Positions 27,111 through 42,195 of a DNA stretch of 64,000 nt are shown here, piece after piece. Both the position numbers and the translations under genes were made by a program. Source of the stretch: Hydractinia symbiolongicarpus (lineage: Eukaryota; Cnidaria; Hydrozoa; Anthoathecata; Hydractiniidae); assembly GCF_029227915.1 (NCBI RefSeq), contig NC_079883.1, forward strand, positions 4,216,001-4,280,000. The letters run 5' to 3'. Numbering within the stretch: position 1 is the stretch's first letter; every line of letters starts with the position of its first letter. The notes under the pieces are model-generated. The model did not search any database, was not told where the DNA came from, and was given only the letters and a program-made list of their open reading frames with translations.

Positions 27111-29397
<2,287 letters not shown>

Positions 29398-29640
29398 TGA
29401 AGTATTTAATGCTCATTTTGAGTTACGCAGACTCAATTAGGGTCCATACTCTGCCAGACAACTCCCTGCAACATCCAACAGCCCACACAGTGTGCCATCT
29501 CCCCTATTTCCCTTACATGGTAGGTTAACCTAGGGCTATCGTAGCATTCACTTGCCCATATTGAATTGCTGTCAAGGGGAATCGAACACCATTCTCCCGC
29601 ACAAGTGCCAGAGTTATAACCACTAAGCTATGGTGCCATT
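29398..29640 (-). mobile_element. tRNA-derived SINE, family 1, most complete copy
   Basis: On the minus strand the head begins TGGCACCATAGCTTAGTGG. It contains a perfect box A (TAGCTTAGTGG, 29620-29630) and a box B (GGTGTTCGATTCC, 29578-29590), the internal RNA polymerase III promoter of tRNA genes. The body (GGGAGATGGCACACTGTGTG, then GTTGGATGTTGCAGGGAG) and tail (ACGCAGA..., AGCATTAAATACTTC) are shared with copies at 8404 and 55848. It is too diverged at the acceptor stem to be a functional tRNA. Confidence 0.85.
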
Positions 29641-30794
29641 TAAAACGGCTAATTATTCTGTTATTGGCTAATTATCAGTTCTCCTTTAGTGCCTAATTTT
29701 CTTGAAAATCTTTCTTGAACTCACCCAAAGTATCACAAAATATTTTTCTAAGATTTCTTAAAAAAGACTTGATTTTTAAAAATCTCACGAAAGGGACCAT
29801 CGATTTATCAAATCCGCAAGTTTATTGTGTGTTTACCCTTTTTTGTTTCAACTTGTTAAATTCAATTCGTCAATTTAAAATTGCAGAAGTATTTTCAGAA
29901 AAATGCAACTAATCACACTCTCCGAAAAAAAATTCAAATTTGAGAATTCGAATCAAAAAAGGATAACAAACAATTAAATTTTTTGAATTCAATAAATCGA
30001 TTTCGACAAAATAAATCCTGTATTGTCCACAGGTTTCAAAATCATGGATTGCCTGCCTAATATGTTACTTGTTTAACAAAAATATCAAAAACCAGCTTGA
30101 TTAAATTTATATATATGCATTTAAACAAATCTTGAACAGGAGAGTAAATTCTGAAGGCCTAAATACTGAAATATTTAAATGCTAATATGTATTTATTGCT
30201 GAGTTAATTAACAATGAACTACTTCCTTCATTCAAATGGAGCTCGTTCAAAAGTTATTATATTCGAATCGTCAAGTTTATACATGACAAGATTTGTATTG
30301 AAATTTCCAGAATTTTCTGATCAGTTTTAAAAATATCCAGTTAAAGTTTTAACTGTTATTTTAGAATACTTCATTTAGCTATGTAAAAATTTTATTTTAT
30401 TTTTTATTTATTAGATTGTATTTTAACATTGCAGGTTAGTTACAATAATAATTGAGAATTGGGATACTCAGTGATTTGTTTACCCCATAATTCTCCGTTT
30501 TCAAGTTCCACTTCAAATTTCAATATCTTTTAGGCTATTGACGGAAATCTCCAAGCCGCAGGGCTTCTTGTTTTAATTTGAAAACAAAGCATATTTTTGC
30601 CTATTTGCTTGTAATGACCAGAAAAATAAATAATAAATATAAAAATGACAGTATAGTCATGCATACTATTTCGGACATGTAGAAATGGAAGTTAAGATTG
30701 ATACCAGTAGACGCTCGATCCTTGCGTTTATGGTTCAGCATTTGAAACGTCCCCCACTATTCTACTGCAAAATAAATATGCATCAAAAATTAAC
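29641..30794. other. Intergenic DNA, no gene seen
   Basis: AT-rich, with no repeat or exon recognised apart from the candidate at 30795-30899. Confidence 0.4.
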
Positions 30795-30899
30795 CTTAGA
30801 GCCTGTATCACTTGCGTAACGTCCTTTGCATGTGCATTCTGCATCGCACGCGTTACTTGATTTACACATGCTAATCATCGCACCCCTACTCAAATATTC
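30795..30899 (-). CDS. Candidate cysteine-rich exon, unidentified
   Basis: On the minus strand 105 bases are open and bounded by a good acceptor (GGCTTTTTCAG) and a weaker donor (AAG|GTTAAT). They encode EYLSRGAMISMCKSSNACDA followed by ECTCKGRYASDTGSK, with four cysteines spaced C-x5-C-x3-C-x-C. If spliced to the next acceptor (TTATTTTGCAG, near 30770) the next codon is TAG, so this would be a C-terminus. Upstream exons would have to lie antisense to the BRMS1-like gene, which weakens the case. The call rests on composition and splice sites only. Confidence 0.25.
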
Positions 30900-31103
30900 C
30901 TGAAAAAGCCTAAATTAGAGTGAAAATACCCATTGATTTTTTAGTGCTACTAATTATTTTACTGGCACCTTTGTGGCCATGATCTAATTTAAAGATAAAA
31001 TTATATATTATATTTTTGATATGTTGAAGAGTCATAAATTCTGGTAACAACTAAGTTTTACTATAGTTTTTGTGACTTTATTTAAATAAAGCCAGTAAAT
31101 AAA

Positions 31104-34100
31104 ATGACAGGAGAAAAGGAAGAAGATTTACCAATCATGGATGAAGATAGCATGGATGAACCTGATAAGGAAGCAATGAGTGGTGACGATGTAAATAACG
31201 AAGAAAGGGTAACAGAAGAAATGAATGGGAAGAACACAGAAGATGAGGATGAAGAAGAAGAAAGAGTAACAAAAGAAAATTCTGATGAGGACTCAGACTC
31301 AGAAGATTCTGAATCAGAAGGCAGTGACTCGTGTAAGAAATTGCATTTTTAATTTTACAGTAGAGTTTTCAAAAAATCAAAATGTGATTTAAAGGTGATT
31401 TGAGTCTTGATGCTAAACCCGCACGTAGCTGTATGAATATTAGTATGTTTGGGGTAGGTTATGCATCTTTACTAAGTATTGGACAGCTTCCAGTGCCCTA
31501 TTTTCACTTAATTTAAGGCTAACTGTTGCAGTGTTATTAAAATTTGTGTTAATTTCTTCACTAACTGATTTGCAACTGCAATGTATTTATGTTTTTTTTT
31601 ACATAACAGTAGATGAAGAAGAAGCTGAATTAAGAAGAACACGATATGTTGGTGATATGACAGACCTTGAAAAACAGTTTTCTGATCTCAAAGAACAGTA
31701 AACATTTATTTTATTATTTTTAATTTTCAAAAAATTAGAAAGAAAATAATTACACAGTTTGGAAAGGATTAAAAATAGTACTGTCGTGTAACTTTTTTTT
31801 GTTTTAAATTGACAAATAACAACTGGTTGTTACAACACATTTTGCTGCTTTTACTAGCTAGAATTTTTTTGTTACGTTCTTATTTCTTAGGCTTTACAAA
31901 GAGAGGATTGCACAGATAGAAGAACAACTAGGAGAAGTTAACCACAGTAAGAATGCTTTGATGTGTTTAAAGGAGAAGGGTCTTTTTTTATAACAATATT
32001 CCTTGGGAATTGTTACTTCATTTACAATTCTGATAAATTTTTACCAGCCTTGTAAGGTGGCAGTAACCCTTTTTTAGCTGTCCACACAGCTCCATATATT
32101 TACTCAGTGTTTTATGTATAAATATTTTCTTTACTTTTTTTAAAGTTATGGACTGCTGAGTTAGCAGAATCTTTTAGATTAAAAATGTATAATAATCAAG
32201 AAACAAATTGGCTTTTAAAAAAGAGCTCCCACTTTTTACAACTGTTAAAAGGGTGTGTGGATTTTTTTAAACATTCATATTTTTCAAACAACAGGTTTTT
32301 GTATATTTTGAAAGATTCCTAAATGGCATCCTCTGCTGTATTAAATAAACTCTATTCAGAATAAAAATATTTCTCTTCACCTTATCATAGTTGTATGATT
32401 TGCCAAACATGTCTGTAAAAATTTTAAAGAAAAACGACTATCAGAAGAAGTTGGAGCAGTGTACAGTAGTACTATAAACATCATAAAATTCTACTTTACC
32501 TGCTAATTGTTTCCCTTTAATAATTACGACATTTTTTTTTGTATAATAGCACTGGAAATATATTCAGTAAAATAATTATCATTCATGTCATTTTAGTTAT
32601 GATTGAAATCATCTGTGATCAGTTGCAAACCTGTTCATGTTGTTTTTATAACTTCTGGCGCTTATCAGTTTTAATTTCGTTGATCGAGAAAACAATCAAT
32701 ATGCTATAAGTTACAACATTACGTAATTGATTAGGGAGTCGAACAATATTTCAGTTCAAATTGCTAATACGCCATGTCAACAAGAAAAATACTGGAAATA
32801 GGCGTAACAAAAGTTTTGAATATGAAATTACACACCATTTACTTTTTTGCATTATTTTACTCACTCTTGAGCTTTATGATGCTACATTTTAGTTAATTTT
32901 TGAGCATATTTTGCTTTATATAAAAGATTAAAAAAACTAGTGATTTCTTAAATATCAAAGATAAAGGTTTTTTGTGACAACTCGTTCAGCTCCAAAATAT
33001 GATTTTTCTAAAAATCACGGGTTTTTCTACATATAAACAAACAGTTTGTAAAAAAATTAGTAAAATGCACATCATGCATGGATACCAAAGGGATACCGAA
33101 ACATTTGTAACTTTTTAATTTGCACCGATTGGAATTTGATCTCTTATCTATTTTTACCTCCATGTTAAAACTGAATCTTTTTGGTGGTAGATACTAGTAT
33201 TATAGCTATAAAATCGTGACAAGATTGTTATAACATAAAAAAATGGATATATAGTCTGAAAATAATCCTCAGCAACTAATTATATAAAAACTTTAAAAAG
33301 GTTACTGTCCTGCCTTGGCTAGTATTTTTAACATGTAAAGTAGCTATTATTTTAGATTATGTGATAAAATCCATTGTTAAATTTATACGCAGAAAAAACA
33401 ACAAACAACTTTTAAATTGCTACGATTACAATCTTATTCTCGTGTAAAATTGTATGTGACATGGTGAAGAAGATTTGACCAAAAGCAAGAGTCCCCTAAT
33501 TAAACGCTGAAATTTAGTATACAAAAAGGTTTTTGGGACCTGCATATAAACAGCTTTATTTAGTGTTGTTAATATTAACTAAGAAAAACTCAGAAAATTG
33601 TGTTGAAAATATTAGTTTTATTTCGAAAATATATTGTCCTATATCTTGAACCAATAAAGATTTTTCAAAAAAAAAAAGATTTATACACAACTTTTCAAAC
33701 TCTTTCATGTGAAATCAACTAATTTACTGACATTGGTCAGAAAAAATGGTGTAAATTGTAAATTAAAAAAGTCCTTGATTTAAATATTTTGATAGTATGG
33801 GTAATTGTTTTTAAGGTGAAGCAAGAGAATACACAGGACCATTAAAGCAATTAGAAGAGGAGTGTAAAAACAGGTTGGAAGTTGCTGGTACGTACTTTTA
33901 TTATTATTATATACTTTATTTTTTATTTTTACATATTATTTTATATTGTTATTGTTATTAGTATTATTATTATATATTATTTTTATATACTTTAACCAAT
34001 AAATATATAATTTATGTAGAAAATGTTTTTATAGTTCAATATTGTGAATTATTTTATGTTATTATTTTTTACAGGTCATTTGAAGCATTATAGGGTACGT

Positions 34101-37100
34101 ATCAAAAAAACACAAATTCTTATGTACTTAAAAAATCTTTGTTTGAACCCTCTCTTGATATATATATGTATATATTTTTTTCTAGAGTATTAACTTGGAA
34201 AATAAACTACAATGCGAATTACAAGCAGCTGAACAACATTTCCAGGTGAGTTTGTAAAATAAAACCTTTTTGGTCAGTAAAAATAATTTCTTCTTTTGCA
34301 GATATAAATTAATGCCAGTGATTTTTCTTTTTGTTTCAAGGGCTTAGACAAACTTTTGAAAACCTGAAAATTTGACCTCCTTTAGAAAAACCTTTGTGAT
34401 CATTCTAAAAGGAAAATGAATTTTGTGCTCGTATAAACCATGATATTTGCCAGACCTTCAAAACCTTGTAATCAGACTAAGTGTCCTTATTAAAAACCTT
34501 TATTATGCTCTTGACAAAACCTTAAAAGCCTTGAAATTTGAATACTTTTAAAAACATTTTTGTTATATACATTGTCTGGTAGTGTACTTTTTTAAACACT
34601 TTTTTACTTTTACAAATTAATAGCAACGTATATTTTTTGCATTTTTTTACATTCATTTTGATTCCACATAGGAATTTTCCTTGTCTTTGTGTAAATGTAC
34701 GAACCTCAACACACAATGAGAATTATAGAAAAAAACCTGGTGTAAAAATTGTGTTATTTTTACAATAGCTTTATGTAAAGTGCAATCAAGTATCTGAATT
34801 CTTTTGATTACAATTATCCCTTTGTATCAACCCACTTCATGTCTGTTGAAGATATTACACCTTCTTGAAAAGGTTTGGGGTTTCAACTGTACCCATGACA
34901 TTTAGGTTAGGAAAAACAGTGTAATGGTATAAATAAAGCCAAACTCGGAGTTATAGTATTTCAATTTCTCATGCAAGTTGCAATTTTATTAGGTGATTTA
35001 AAGGTTATTCATAGCTTTTTGTTAAACAGTCAGTTACAACGTTTAGTCAGTTCTGTAAAGAGTCAAATCAAATCCAATCCAACTTAACCTTTCCTTATAT
35101 TATTTTTAACACCTAATATTTCTTAGAATGAGGAACATAATTTAATAGCAATGCTGACAGCAGATTTTGAAGAGAAATTAAAGAAGGTCGAAGAGGAAAG
35201 ACACACAGCAGAAATGTATTCAGGTAGGTCACGGTTAATTATTGGTATCGTTGTCATGTACACCAATGCGTGCCATCGCATAAAAATATACACTTAGACG
35301 TCATTATATAAAAATAACGACATTAATTCTAGTTAAATTTTAAGTACAAGTACCTTGGTTGCTATGGTTGCAAAGCGGAAAATCAGAACTTGTGATGTTA
35401 TTATTATTTCGACATTATTTGCATCATAACTTTTCTATATTGTTGTGTGGGTTTGTCGTAAAAAATGGTGTGATATTTTAAAATGACGAACATTATACTT
35501 GAAGTTGTAATGCTTCCCTTAGAAAAAACGAGTCAGTTTTAAAAAACAAATTCGCGGAAAAATGTATAGTTTTTTTTTAATAAACTCACGCATCAAACTT
35601 CGTGAAATTTCTCTTTTTACCTTCAAAAATATCTCGAAATTAAATATTATTCACATTAAAGTTCTTTGTATTGTCTTATTTATTCTTTGTTTATCAAATC
35701 ATTGTGTCACTTTGTGTCAGGTATTACACGACAAAAATTTTGACCACTTGTTTTTTGCATAGACCTATGGTGTGATGATTTGTTTCGAAGTCGAAAAAAG
35801 AGGAAAAGCATGGAAATGTTTGTTCCTGAGAAGAGAAAGAAACCAGCTAATGTTGTAGGTACGTGGTATGGTAGTAGATATGCTGGTTTTTAACGTAGTC
35901 GTGTTAAAATTATGCACCCAGTGTAGCTTCCTTAGTTCCTATTGATACTGCTATAGACGAGGGTCCTGCAAAGGGAGCGCTAGTGCATTTAAAGCTCCCA
36001 TTTTAGCTACAAAAGCCGTACAAGCACAGCAACCGCCTAACTAGATAATCGCCGTGTTTAATGCAAAACAGAAAGGATAAATTCACATTTTTATAGATTC
36101 TGCCTTGTTAAGAAGTACTACAAAGCGTACACTTATATTACAAGTGTGAATTCATTGGTCTATTTTTCTCCTCCACGGAGTCTCCCATACCAGTCCAAAG
36201 TTAGTTTTCAGCCGGAGCAACCTAGCTGACAAGTCGTGTGAATAACCTGGTATGTCTGGGTAGTTTATACAGAGTTGTGGAGATAACATGTCATCCTTAT
36301 ATTGAAAGTAAGTTTATTGGATTAAAACGTAGACTACAAAAACATATTTGCTTAAGGAATTTCGGCACTTTTGTAACAAATCCATTGGGATTGTTAAGTT
36401 AGGTAAATATTTGCGGCTACATCCAAAGAAATGTAACAAGTTCCTGTTTTTGATCGCAATTATTATACAGGCAAATTCCATTCACGTGCCTCATTTACCC
36501 ATATTGCCTCGATGAACATACAATTCCTGCGTCCCTTTCTTCATTTTTACCAGCTACATGTAAACGGAATGCGAAGGAATGTGAAAGCGTTTAACAACAC
36601 CACAAAATCGAATTCTTTAGATTTTTCTACTGTTTGTTGCTACCGATGGAATTTGCGTAAAAATTGCTGAAATGGGTGCCACATGCGATTTTCCATGGTT
36701 TCGAAACAGCTCAATTATTTTGTTCATAGAAACTTGATATTAAATATCAGTCAATACTTTCTTAGTGGACGTTTGCGCTCGTAAATTTTGTTTTTCTGTT
36801 CAACTGTGTTATTACCCAGACACACTTAAGATTGTTAATCACCGTCTCTTCTCTGACAACTTTGCGTCATAACACTCGTTCTACTTTGCATTTTTTTGAA
36901 GCACATTCTGTGAAAAACAAAAACTGTAGAGCGCTAGTCATAGTTTGTTTTTCTGGCCTTTAAAAAGTTCCTTTTGCCTTTAGGACCATACATTATTTAC
37001 ATGTTAAATGAAATGGATGTTCTAGAGGACTGGGCTGCAATTAGAAAGGTTGGTTGTCGTTTGTAAACATTCATACTCGAAAACAGACATGGTTGGTCTC

Positions 37101-40082
37101 TCATACTAAAAATTATAAGTACCTTTGCAAGGAAAATTTTCTTTTTAAGCACCGTCAACTTGAAACGATTACCTACTTCAATCAACGCCCCTTTTGGAGA
37201 GAGGCCTTTCAAAAAGGGCTGATTATCTCGAAAGGAGGGGAGTAACAAAAATAATTTAGTCGGACCTTAAGAGATTTGTTAATTCGTCTTAGAGGTTATT
37301 TATTTATTTATTTTTCTTGTTGTTTTAGGCAAAAACTGATCTTGCCCGAAGAAAAGCGAAAGGTACAACGGATATTTCTTCATAACAACTTTCGCTCTTT
37401 GTAATTTGCGGTCACGGGTGTTAAGTCATTTTTTTTTCATAAGTGAGTCATGCGGAAATAGAGCAAGTGTTTTTTATCATTTTGAATTGCACAATCCGGT
37501 CCTTAAAATGTCCACGCAACGTGTGAAGTGTTTTGGTTGAAATGGCTTGTTATGTTGCTGTGTTTATTTGTTTTGGATGTGCATGCCTCAATTTCTTCCT
37601 GCTAAACTTTTTTGCGTGTTTGCTGTTTTCCTCTTTAAACGAAATCTCACAAACAACTCCTTACATTACAAAAACAAACATCACCAGCGTGTTATAATAA
37701 TCTTGAAAAACAAAAACAACAGTCTGCTGAAAAGCCAAAACAACACTTTGTTTTTGTTTCTACTTTCTTTGCTCATACAAATTTAAGTCGTTAAAGCTTT
37801 TTACTACCTCTTTCGAGCATGCCATTAAATATCCTTCAAAACTGCACGTTCTGTCAACAGCGTAAAAATAGCCTTGTTTGACGTGCACGAGAGCGTTTTA
37901 AAAGATATAACGTTGCAAATATCAAGCAGATATTTTCCATTTTGACCATTATCCTCAAGTTGTTTATCATGTATGTTCTATTCATGACGTCAGCAAAAAA
38001 ATAGCCCGTTGAGTTGACCATACTGTGGAAGTAATGCATCCAGCTGTGCGATGCCATCTTTAGAAATAGCGTATTTTGAATGCGATTTTTCTTTTTTAAT
38101 CGTATCTTATTGTTCGTTTCAGAGCTTTCCGTGCAAGAGAAAGACCCACTAATTACCGCTTGTTATAAAGATGGGAAATTCCTCTACCAAGGCGAATGGT
38201 AATATGATAGTCTAGTCACCATATGTTATAAATAGAAAAGACCTCGGGTATTGCATGTGATTATGAATGTTTCTTGTAGGTTTGAAAAAGGGGAGAAAGT
38301 CACGCTTGACAACAGAATCGACGCACCTGTCAGGTAACCCGCTGATTTATCGCCCGTCACATCTTTTAAGCAACTTTTGTCCCTAATCCCCATCGAGACA
38401 TGTTTAGCTTTATATATGGGATATTTTCAAATGTTTCCTCTTTTATTTTTTAGTGCAACGATTACAGCAATCAATACTGGGGAGGTAAGTCTTTGGAGGC
38501 GTAACAATTAAACGGATATTTTTTTACGTGAACCGGAAATGTTTGTCCTGCATTCGTGGCTATTGTTCGATTCGTCCAGTGTAGCTTTTTGATACGCTCT
38601 TATTCTGTGTCTAATTGTGTGACTGGGAATAATAATTACGAACATATTTAAAATAACGTTTTAAAATTAATTTTATTTTAATTATCTTTTTACATTTTTT
38701 ATTTTTTTATTTTGACTTTGTGTAAAAGTGTACGGAATAAAGTAAACGCGTTAGATACTCAGTTCATCCTCATAATTTAATTAATAATTTTGTTTTTTGT
38801 CTTATTTGTGTCTTATGATTCAACTTGCTCGTGTGTAGGAGCACGAGTTTTACAAACCTACCCTCAGAAGGTTAAAATAACTAGCATTAATTGCATGTGA
38901 TTTGGCCCCTTTTAAAACTGCCACACAGAACGCCAACGTAAACTCTAGAACAGTGATTAGTCCCCCTAAAAGAAGGATTTCAGTTCAAAAAAGGATCTTG
39001 CGAAAAAAAAATACTTATTGAAAAAATAATTTAAGTATACAATCCTCGAATGTTAATAAAGCCCATAAAATGGATCCGAATAACAGTTTTTCTAGCTTTA
39101 GCTGTATATTAGAAAATATTTTTAAAAATGTTAGTGATCTAAATAGCCATGTAAAAATCTCGAAGTGTAAACGAAAGCAAAGGTCCCATGTTTTTGGAAA
39201 CAATCTGACGGCACCGATAATCTGGATGAAATTCGCTGACCAAGGTACTGGTTGATACCAGCAACTGTTTTAATGTTTCTTTTTTGATTTAGTTTTTATT
39301 TCATATTTATTTTGGACTATGATAACATTCGGTGTAAAAATTGTCAAAAATTTTATCATTCGTTTTATGTGGAGATTTCAAATTAATCGTTGTTTTTTTT
39401 CAGAGAAAATCTGACAAATTGAATCTGTCTGGCTTTTTTAAATTTTTTTGTCACTTAGAATGAGGGATGTCCAATTCTGTCTAATTCTGTCCAATTCTGT
39501 CTAATGACAGTCAAAGGTTGACAAAAATTGATAATGTAATAAGCGCTGAGAATCCAGTTATAACGGTGTTCTGCAGACAAAAACAAGGTGAAACAACTGA
39601 TGAAAAATATCTCCTTGTTTAATTTTTAAACATATATGGTACTAGATAACCTCCTGTCGAAAAAAAATAGTGAAAGGTGTACAGAACTTATCTCAGTAAC
39701 AATTCTGTTCTCTGTCCGCACTTCATTGATGGCGCTGATCAGTTTTGATATAGAAATGCTTTAAATCTCATTGTTACTTTAATCTGGAGAGCGATTATAA
39801 ATAAATGCCGTTTAAAAAGTTTGCGGAAAACAAAGTCATATCTCTTCTTTTTTGCGTTTTTTTTTTAAAGAAATGTTACACTCTAGAGAACGAACTACTT
39901 GAAGGTTTAAAGTTCATCCCTGTTATAGTAGCAATTTTCTCTGGAGAAAAATTTAATTTGTTGTCCAACTTTCTTTTAAGGTGTGGGTGAGTAAACGAGA
40001 CGGCGTCAAGTGTAAACTTTATATAGCGCAGTTTCAAAAAGGTAAATACACCATTCAAAAGTGTATGGAAACTCTCGCGTAG
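31104..40082 (+). CDS. BRMS1/SUDS3-family (Sds3-like) HDAC-complex protein, 14 coding exons
   Basis: Exons: 31104-31332, 31610-31697, 31891-31946, 33816-33887, 34075-34094, 34186-34245, 35127-35223, 35763-35858, 36984-37048, 37329-37362, 38123-38198, 38280-38333, 38454-38484 and 39981-40082. Phases agree throughout and give 359 residues. Family members are scaffold subunits of Sin3-HDAC co-repressor complexes in the nucleus. Residues 1-80 are a very acidic tail (EDEDEEEERV, DEDSDSEDSESEGSDS), as in BRMS1 proteins. The Sds3-like core follows, with RRTRYVGDMTDLEKQFSDLK and a long coiled coil through ENKLQCELQAAEQHFQ and EEKLKKVEEERHTAEMY. A basic RSRKRKSMEMF..KRKKP stretch may be a nuclear signal, then YIIYMLNEMDVLEDWAAIRK. 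The C-terminus ATITAINTGEVWVSKRDG and LYIAQFQKGKYTIQK matches the conserved end of BRMS1, BRMS1L and SUDS3. I cannot say which paralogue it corresponds to; a single pre-duplication gene is likely. AATAAA at 40142-40147 is a candidate poly(A) signal. Confidence 0.92.
32056..33314. mobile_element. TTAA-type DNA transposon, family B copy 2, in a BRMS1 intron
   Basis: It starts GGTGGCAGTAACCCTTTT, identical to the left end of copy 1, and ends AAAAAGGTTACTGTCCTGCC, a worn version of the right end. The flanks read GTAA and TTGG, apparently decayed TTAA. Blocks at 32239-32440 and 33180-33300 align with copy 1. At 1,259 bp it accounts for about two thirds of the 1.87-kb intron between the exons ending at 31946 and starting at 33816. 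Confidence 0.8.
38839..38880 (+). CDS. Possible alternative last exon of the BRMS1-like gene
   Basis: After the exon ending at 38484 (phase 0), a GTGTGTAG acceptor at 38831-38838 opens an exon reading EHEFYKPTLRRLK followed by TAA. It would replace the conserved VWVSKRDG...KGKYTIQK end encoded at 39981-40082 with a 13-residue basic tail. Frame and acceptor are good, but so short an open stretch could be chance. Confidence 0.35.
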   Translation, partial: EHEFYKPTLRRLK

Positions 40083-41290
40083 ATACGACGTGACTTGGAT
40101 ACGATTTGTCGGAATTTATTTCACGTTGAGAAGAAAAGCCAAATAAACAACACAGGAAGCAACGGGTGCTTGTTTGCTTGTCAGCAGATGTGATGGCCCA
40201 CTCGATGAGAAAGCACTTCTAATGATGTTGTCAACGTCCTGTATTCGTGGTTGTTTTGCGAAATATTTATTCAGCAGAATACGTGCTAGACTGATACTTC
40301 TGTAAATGTGATTTATATAACTTATTCTAGGTTTGTTTTACAAACTCACCACTGTAATTAAAGTCAATACAATATAATATTTGTCTAAAAGGAAAAACGT
40401 TATTTTTACTGCGTCTGTGTTTTTTTAATATTTTTTCTTACTCAAATGCTTTTTATAGAAATTCATTTCATTGTTTGGATATCCCTATAATTGACTCTTT
40501 AATTGTTAATGACCTTTTGACTGTAATACCGTGAACTCCTAATGTAGTTTCTGGGTGTGTGTTTCGGTATTTTTAAAGGACGTGGTTACTATTTAAACTG
40601 CCTCATATTGAAACGTTTACATTTGATTAAAAGCTGACAGCCTTGTTATTTTCTTTGTTTACAAGACACCGTGAATGATAATTATTTCAACTATGATAAT
40701 CAAAATACTATCATTGGTGTTATTGTCTGATAGAAAATACCTTCGTTAGCCAATGATTTATTTAAGTTGCTTTTACAAGCCAATCAGACTCCCTGTAGGT
40801 TTATTATCCGTGGGAAATCAATGATTGTAAAACTATGGTTTAAATAGGCATTTTGAACGGTTGAATTTCGATGACGTTCTCTTGAAATTTAGAAGTACTG
40901 TTCATTTCATTCATTCAACAATACTTGTAAGCAGATAAAAGCCAATACGGTACTTTCTTATTGTCAATTTATCGCTCTTGCTCTGAGATGTTTGTTATAT
41001 CTATATATCTATCTATAAAAATATAATATTCAATGATTATGAATGGATAGCTTTTACGTGATGTGTTCTACGAATAGCTGACGCTGCAATCAAGTACTGA
41101 TTTATCTTTATGAAAACAATTAATCTACAAAGAAACACCGCGCCATCAGTTGACTATGTCAAGTAGTTTATTATGCTGTGCAAATTGGACAATCGAAGGA
41201 AGATTAGCGGTGTTCGTTTCGAGTACTCACTTCTCTAACAACCTCTGCGGTGGAGAATTATTAGACATTGTTACGTCATCATGTCTGGAG
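40083..41290. other. BRMS1 3' UTR and promoter side of the DAN-like gene
   Basis: No further exon recognised. The stretch is A+T-rich and ends at a TATA-like motif for the next gene. Confidence 0.4.
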
Positions 41291-41293
41291 TGA

Positions 41294-41370
41294 TACTATA
41301 AAGCGGTGTCTGGCTAATGATCGGGTATTACGTTTAATCTGATCAAGGCACAAGGACATCTTCACTTAAG
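41294..41370 (+). promoter_or_regulatory. TATA-like motif and 5' untranslated exon of the DAN-like gene
   Basis: ACTATAAAG near 41295-41303 resembles a TATA box. About 65 nt further, CACTTAAG|GTAAGT (41363-41376) is a strong splice donor, paired with the acceptor TTATTTTTAG ending at 42180, sixteen bases before the coding start. The exon has no ATG in frame with the protein. The transcription start itself is inferred. Confidence 0.5.
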
Positions 41371-42195
41371 GTAAGTTAAAATATAAAGGTCTTTGATAAG
41401 CTAACGTAGAACAAGATATACTTGTCTTGGTATATATTTTTATGTTGGCGAGGTAACAATATTAAACTTATAGCAGTGAAAAAATACTTTTTTCATTGTC
41501 TATATTTTTGTATGACAATGTATAAAACGATTTGTTACCAGAAGAAATACAAGAATATGTATGTTGTTACACTAACTTAGAATAGGGGAGTCATTCCAAA
41601 CAATGTTCGGATAAATCGAACATTTTTGGCGCCTTTTTTCATAGTGTCACTTTCAAGACGGTCGCTATTTAAAATGTAAAGAAACGATGCTTTTCTTCCG
41701 GAGTTCATTCATTTGTTTGAATGACAATTTAAAGCGTTGAGAAAATACCTCATGCCGTCGAGGGAGAGAAAGAATGCAAATTATTCCAATTGTTAGGGCC
41801 AAACGAACGAAAACAAATTAGAAAAGAAACATTGTAAAATCACTGCAACTATAACGTCCAATTTGATTTTGGCTTCAGTCGTTGCTATGTCATATCATGT
41901 TTACTGTCAAATATTATCTAAACTTCGTGAAATTGGACCTCATGGACAAATTACACAATTAAAAATTAAAGCGAAAGAATTTTCCTCGACATATGCAGAA
42001 AATTGAACCCGCAATCTTTACACAAACAGGTGTGGTAACTTACGACACGCTAGTTTTACTTTGAAGTAAGGCTTTTTTGTTCCGGTTTCAAACCTCTTTA
42101 AAAACAATAGAAACCTGAATTTCTTAGTCTAAAGTTGTGTTATTAACTTTTATGTACGTTTTCGATCTATTTATTTTTAGGTATTAAAGCCAGCG

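Noticed and set aside
29398-29640. Functional tRNA gene
   Set aside because: Boxes A and B are good, but the acceptor stem does not close and the sequence continues into a SINE body present elsewhere.
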